This document shows, piece after piece, positions 16,201-17,483 of a stretch of 17,483 nt of DNA. The notes beneath the pieces were generated by a model. The model did no database searches. It saw nothing but the letters and a program-made list of their open reading frames with translations, and was not told the origin of the DNA. The position numbers and the translations under genes are program-made. The stretch's first letter is position 1. Every line of letters starts with the position of its first letter. The stretch is from Pseudomonadota bacterium. GTDB taxonomy: Bacteria; Myxococcota; UBA9042; PHBI01. The stretch spans positions 1-17,483 of the forward strand of contig SXIE01000494.1 in assembly GCA_005772945.1 (NCBI GenBank). The letters are read 5' to 3'.

Positions 16201-17483
16201 GCTGCCGAGCGGCGACGGCTCCACCGGCAGCGCCGCCACCCAGAGCCTCGGGGAGCTCGGCGCGGGCGAGGCAAGGACCTTGGACTTCACCGTCCCGGTC
16301 ACAACCCAGCTGGCAGGCGTGGCGTTCGCCGCGCACGCGCGTGTGGACACCACGAGCATCGACTGCGACGCCGGCAACGACGCCGAAAGCGCCACGACGC
16401 TGACCGGCTCGCTGCCCAACGTGTACGTCGAGGCCGAGGCCCCGGTCGCGGCACCCGCCAACGGCGAGGTGGCCGTCGTCGTCGCCGTCGGCAACAGCGG
16501 CAACGTGCCCGCGGACGGCGTCGTCGTCACGCACACCGTCCCGGCGGGCCACCTCGTCGCGTCGTTCGACGCACCGCCCGGCGTCGTGTGTACGATCGAC
16601 GCCGCGACGCTGAGCTGCGCGCTCGGCTCGGTCCCGCCCGCCGTGCCGTCGATCGTGGCGGTCCATGTGGCGCCGAGCGCCAGCTGCATCGACGCGTCCC
16701 AGGCCGCCGCGACGCTCGCAACCGTCAGCGCGGTCACGGCCACCTTGGATATCGACGCCAGCGACAACAGCGCGAGCACGGCGACTCGGCTCGAGATGCC
16801 GCACGAGTCGATCGCGCTCGGCCTCTTTCCGAGCCGTGCCGACGCGGCCGCCGGCGACCGCATCACCTACGTCCTGCACTACGCCGCGGGCCCGGGCGCG
16901 CTGCCCGCCGGGACCGTGCTCGCGCTCGCCATTCCGACCGGGACCGCCCTGGTCGAGGGGTCCGCGACCGCCGGCGCGGCGGTCGTGACCGATCCGGAGA
17001 CGCACGCGACGACGCTGCGTTGGACGCTGCCGGCGCTGCGCGCGCTGGCGGTCGGCGCGGTGGCGGTCGCGGTCGCGGTGAACGCGAACGCGGGTGCGGA
17101 GGTGGTCGCTGCGGCGCGCGCCGAGCTGCCGAGCGCGCTAGGGATCTGCCCGAGCGACGCGACCGCCGAGCCGGTCGCCATCCATGCCCACGACGGCCTC
17201 GAGCTCACGCTGCAGGCCTCGGCCGCGGTGACGTGCACCGGATCCATCGACTGGGCGGTGACCGTCACGAACCGCGGGGACGCGTCAGTGGCGGACGTGC
17301 GCGTGACGGCTCCCATGGCCGCCCAGAGCCCGTATGTCGCCCGCTCGATCCGCGGAGCCGGCGCCGACGACAGCGACGCGACGCGCCTGGCCTGGGAGGT
17401 CGGCGTGCTCGCGTCGGGCGAGAGCGTGATGCTCGGCTACGCGAGCGCGGCGCCCGTCGCGCGCGGCGTGCTCGTCACCGCGC
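7229..17483 (+). CDS. giant secreted DUF11-type modular surface protein (3' end outside window)
   Basis: One frame stays open from the ATG at 7229 to the window end, at least 3,418 codons. I followed the frame by reading the translation and checking its phase at several points. Residues 1-23 are a signal peptide (MTTRLVSLGMLSVLAML, then GGRARA before AGG). Residues ~25-500 are beta-rich with no recognised family, opening with YTDSFVDPIGLAN. Modules like DUF11/conserved-repeat (PF01345) domains begin near 508, 838, 1018, 1161, 1311, 1482 and 1656, marked by phrases such as LTYTLSYVNVGDA, VRFELAYNNLGG and DANPNDNTATATT. Residues ~1915-2890 are a Trp/Tyr-rich propeller-like region. DUF11-like modules resume near 2950, 3063, 3193 and 3322 (YHLVVSNDGPSRARNVTLTI; WAVTVTNRGDASVADV). 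It is probably exported to the cell surface. Any C-terminal sorting or anchoring signal would be downstream. Role as adhesin, matrix or structural protein is inference. Confidence 0.85.
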   Translation, partial: MTTRLVSLGMLSVLAMLGGRARAAGGLDQNQGTYTDSFVDPIGLANIPEHHDVTLDAATDRVLLAAGETSGQLATVAVRPASYSGWRRVYLAYGAAAATDLEVRILGSDGQTYGPFAIGPSDDPAFVGMADISTVPAGLERANVLVHMAEHVFVVGAPDDPQSPDPADPADIRVRPTLEALRLTWAPKALVKLAVTATGDGLGAPGSREQVHVRVSVSVVDADDLVVYVPTPAPALDAAGAAVSLFGTTPAEQTIQGVTVPAGSQVFRLGKRKAGSSFSIDFEIVRPRACLTAPAAFPVVVHAVAANAPDLARDAAIYRLAANYGDPKPRMVIGAAADFVTIGEWRYEPDIGVIAPASYLPLGGHVRYDLQVGDSGGCAQVSRPSVVWASVYRPTETWPIWSDLAVGAGGAYTDEATNVNGIALPEHTVYWDLDTLAAQGVTPALWFALTTRTTDDEGAPIPPATQVAVRARVESRTQPQTAESGSQFLLGIPSIVDVRVAAGDGIGKSVSVQRAYNDNAELAVGIGESVMLFARADNMGTTRVDDVLIVDKVPAGMTFVSASMLGQADAVVYYQTDGAESAPSAPPDAVVLTNTLGPSWTTAPPADPRQVKWVAYRIAALGPGAFREHSPRKDATGVMVVTVDPTADNCAPAALANHALVHARLKTELGAAEPVAIDDTVAIWTTDSDPIAVVPKLPNFGGSWASPTGALVRGGSEQSFVFGVRNFRQSEALTDVANNTDVRVALPTMPDGRYFAVTSIDASGGMIDYSEFPAAVTIHYGAFPAGAARTVTVRVRAPRGALPNTPMNLIAMISGQSASCGEVRKGLAASARTAGNANIELVKDVDLGVARPGSALTYTLSYVNVGDAAGQGTWLVDRIRPGTTFAWTTVPAGGEVWFSNRPTLPDSVRADGAPLDEAAIRAQFVRGVVTPDGHYGPPASMTTAPTWIAYATDDATLTPPQMPTDRLATLSYAVTVNENDPRASEGTFIANEAAIFGRDLLPAISYEAATLVSNNPSLDITQECPSVVSAGEYFWATLGFVNNSTNDDLGVVVRQTVSPELWAAWAEHAFNPLALANHGPAALTPTLEDATYTFDVTGALAAGGSAALTSHEGGWAKVLVAPAPGTPSGTFVSVRGHAVAAGGPGTFPYEAYARCQVLVENADLFARLLVDQAEPVQDETVSLILGVSNEGAHDASGTDLTLQLPPGLDYVAGSARSLTPGWTIDEPVWDDAGHVLAWRADDGHGLYLDAQGPFAAGWMPGHSDDVLVLVRAHVGAGVTPGTTLPVRLTLSAETGEDSLYTNEATVVLHTPLPSPWVRLAAPVVARPGDAIALELRYGNLSRQVTGPIAVIARLFDGPDSGGAADVTVLGSAATHGEALWLHDAQLDAPAPPFDPADPAAGGWRSDPAGAVHWIAVYRSAWPATSDATVGVQLQLSDPSSRLDLLPGTTVTNSATLMPVGGTDLGDANPNDNTATATTKTPGVDLEARLACDPEGANPGLLPGDPMTVTMTIVNGGTTPVYGLTIDAALPSWFVPSAAAWPAQVVLAGGLGSTIDPSGQPMLTGATWTRDGERFVLGSADANAVGYYRKIGVVAGARVSLTLAGRIADDAASGTVATHTATVGLDYRYDFDEASGLREEVTFNNTAACGTVVYRADPMVVKRAEGLGLDAPSVSLGGRFESGERVRFELAYNNLGGATAADASLTDDLPENAPFVTGSLANPPDGAVVTYDDGTGSFEYQSSLAAGTPDPAVRALRVQWPNGMPAPVGGSFAQTSGVDFARGTASGTALAGDSVALAGASASGSYTSPRIPENEAAVSGWDRAIVSTTTPAGASVTVDVLNADTGSVLLDDVTPDASGAIALGSLDPTEVQHVQLRANMARGSGGGAGACTIDPAMAVGLDSLAPFPQSATLAACDHGDTYILESDYRLYEGRRTASGWEGTALPLDGGTFYWIDAVIRSELVVGIVSFSDGALVVSWRKDAGAWVMDPIADSAERTGIISPEGTVVVTGTGPYGYNGGTEWLTVYETLYAVVPGPIGVPWTRTPLAQPATPEVGSCRPIAATEDTIVGTCIYALTPPQNVVWSRDANGAWTAALLPRDTSNLPQLKWIVAGDRILAQGYAGNGAYQGSEFVRDAEGTWTLVPLPIPPGASASRLEVVGDTHVLVSATPYYNSVPSNDYHVYALDDGAWTYRHLTPSAGWTFRSMRPDGVVLLHKPTGSYEPGWGCLDACGIVAAVAYPDTSGGYAILELPDAPPSGDAWLANTIEDARWDPSGDVVFEYGPYNSWAGGMMYVRAGAWRLVEDAAGWSAETLLFDAAAPSDDSFQTSIWADGVFRGGDATADRRMWNRAGDCGAYTGRRTPTSDYQSYAVFWPYESTSSAAPVEWIGGVPDLHRARVDFERASFYLGTSMSRSGTELATIWRPDPVRLLAPHGLIDPATSAYATTGVGGLTPDGRFVLGNLDDTAGGGGPRAAIFAWDATAEDYTWAAWAPGPAAAAAAMTGPETSRATPLVVIDGTNSGPGWFYSPTAPLGFVHRDAIFDANAPLAVAAGSTTLSIVRELDATGSPVSTSVVLADPTAPSGLRRVPVLGPAGETAEIFFAPYNADGALIDDAGDFVGSMSDASGASWSLCLWKRTGPFAWTPIVLSTAAYAMSAELSRASFGATGYPLVLSADGGHVPTGDGAYANADLAAPDAGANPYVTAIREGYVVGASYNPNAPYGDPNATKLLYWRHLGGSLFEPLVLARPASATAVDTVAVGPVAPGPIFYGTVRQNDYWGGTTAYAWIPQPDATTVAPQSLGASSYEGYGSYWGGDGTTAGGVAGHYYAWGASNNQPETLWIFEPTADGVVTRSAAIPGAGNALTTRTSPYVVTIGGKRPWAMGCASEPPAVTLDDWRVLYRTATNPSLSYELEIPDVCQTQITNGASIATSTPEISRDNNASTIEVPIATTDVSVALTADKAAAVAGDAIGYHLVVSNDGPSRARNVTLTITLPSGDGSTGSAATQSLGELGAGEARTLDFTVPVTTQLAGVAFAAHARVDTTSIDCDAGNDAESATTLTGSLPNVYVEAEAPVAAPANGEVAVVVAVGNSGNVPADGVVVTHTVPAGHLVASFDAPPGVVCTIDAATLSCALGSVPPAVPSIVAVHVAPSASCIDASQAAATLATVSAVTATLDIDASDNSASTATRLEMPHESIALGLFPSRADAAAGDRITYVLHYAAGPGALPAGTVLALAIPTGTALVEGSATAGAAVVTDPETHATTLRWTLPALRALAVGAVAVAVAVNANAGAEVVAAARAELPSALGICPSDATAEPVAIHAHDGLELTLQASAAVTCTGSIDWAVTVTNRGDASVADVRVTAPMAAQSPYVARSIRGAGADDSDATRLAWEVGVLASGESVMLGYASAAPVARGVLVTA
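12973..15930 (+). other. Trp/Tyr-rich propeller-like core of the giant protein
   Basis: This part of the gene (residues ~1915-2890) differs from its flanks. It repeats short motifs of the type aromatic-x-Arg-Asp-x-x-Gly-x-Trp: WRKDAGAW, WSRDANGAW, FVRDAEGTW, YALDDGAW, YVRAGAW, FAWDATAEDYTW, YAWIPQPD. These are separated by phrases such as ISPEGTVVVTG, MRPDGVVLL and LTPDGRFVLGN. The spacing is irregular, roughly 45-100 residues. The pattern recalls HAF-type extracellular repeats and beta-propeller blades (Kelch/WD-like), but I cannot assign a family. It sits as an insert between two blocks of DUF11-like modules. Confidence 0.55.

Overview
The window is very GC-rich, with strong G/C bias at third codon positions. 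It looks like part of a myxobacterial-type (Myxococcota) chromosome. The evidence is the number of secreted or lipid-anchored proteins, a TPR lipoprotein, a Cys-repeat lipoprotein and a giant surface protein built from DUF11-like modules. This placement is inferred from style of content, not from a marker gene. No tRNA, rRNA, CRISPR array, insertion sequence or phage gene is visible.

Layout. Positions 1-344 hold the 3' end of an acetyl-CoA synthetase gene (+). Positions 402-806 (-) encode a small His/Trp-rich WXXGXW-repeat lipoprotein. Positions 904-2828 (-) encode a secreted/membrane protein with an acidic Pro-rich stalk, a calcium-loop-like motif and about seven membrane segments; its reading frame is broken near 2660-2681. 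A 76-bp divergent gap leads to 2905-4332 (+), a TPR lipoprotein. This overlaps by 4 bp (GTGA) with 4329-4964 (+), a lipoprotein whose C-terminal half is five 19-residue four-cysteine repeats. Convergent to these is 5000-5983 (-), a PlsC/DAGAT-like acyltransferase. Only 24 bp from its start codon, 6008-7021 (+) encodes an alpha/beta hydrolase with a complete catalytic triad. After a 207-bp gap, a single stop-free frame runs from 7229 past the window end. It encodes at least 3,418 residues of a secreted surface protein: signal peptide, N-terminal beta-rich region, a series of DUF11-like modules, a roughly 970-residue Trp-rich propeller-like core, and more DUF11-like modules.

The common theme is the cell envelope: two probable lipoproteins with a third less certain, one polytopic membrane protein, one giant exported protein and a lipid-type acyltransferase. 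Nothing shows that they form one pathway. Only the 2905/4329 pair has the spacing of a coupled operon. The most unusual items are the giant modular protein with its propeller-like insert, the 19-residue Cys-repeat lipoprotein, the frame break in the membrane-protein gene, and the nearly back-to-back starts at 5983/6008. I do not see a recognisable defence, secretion or biosynthetic system that can be called new.
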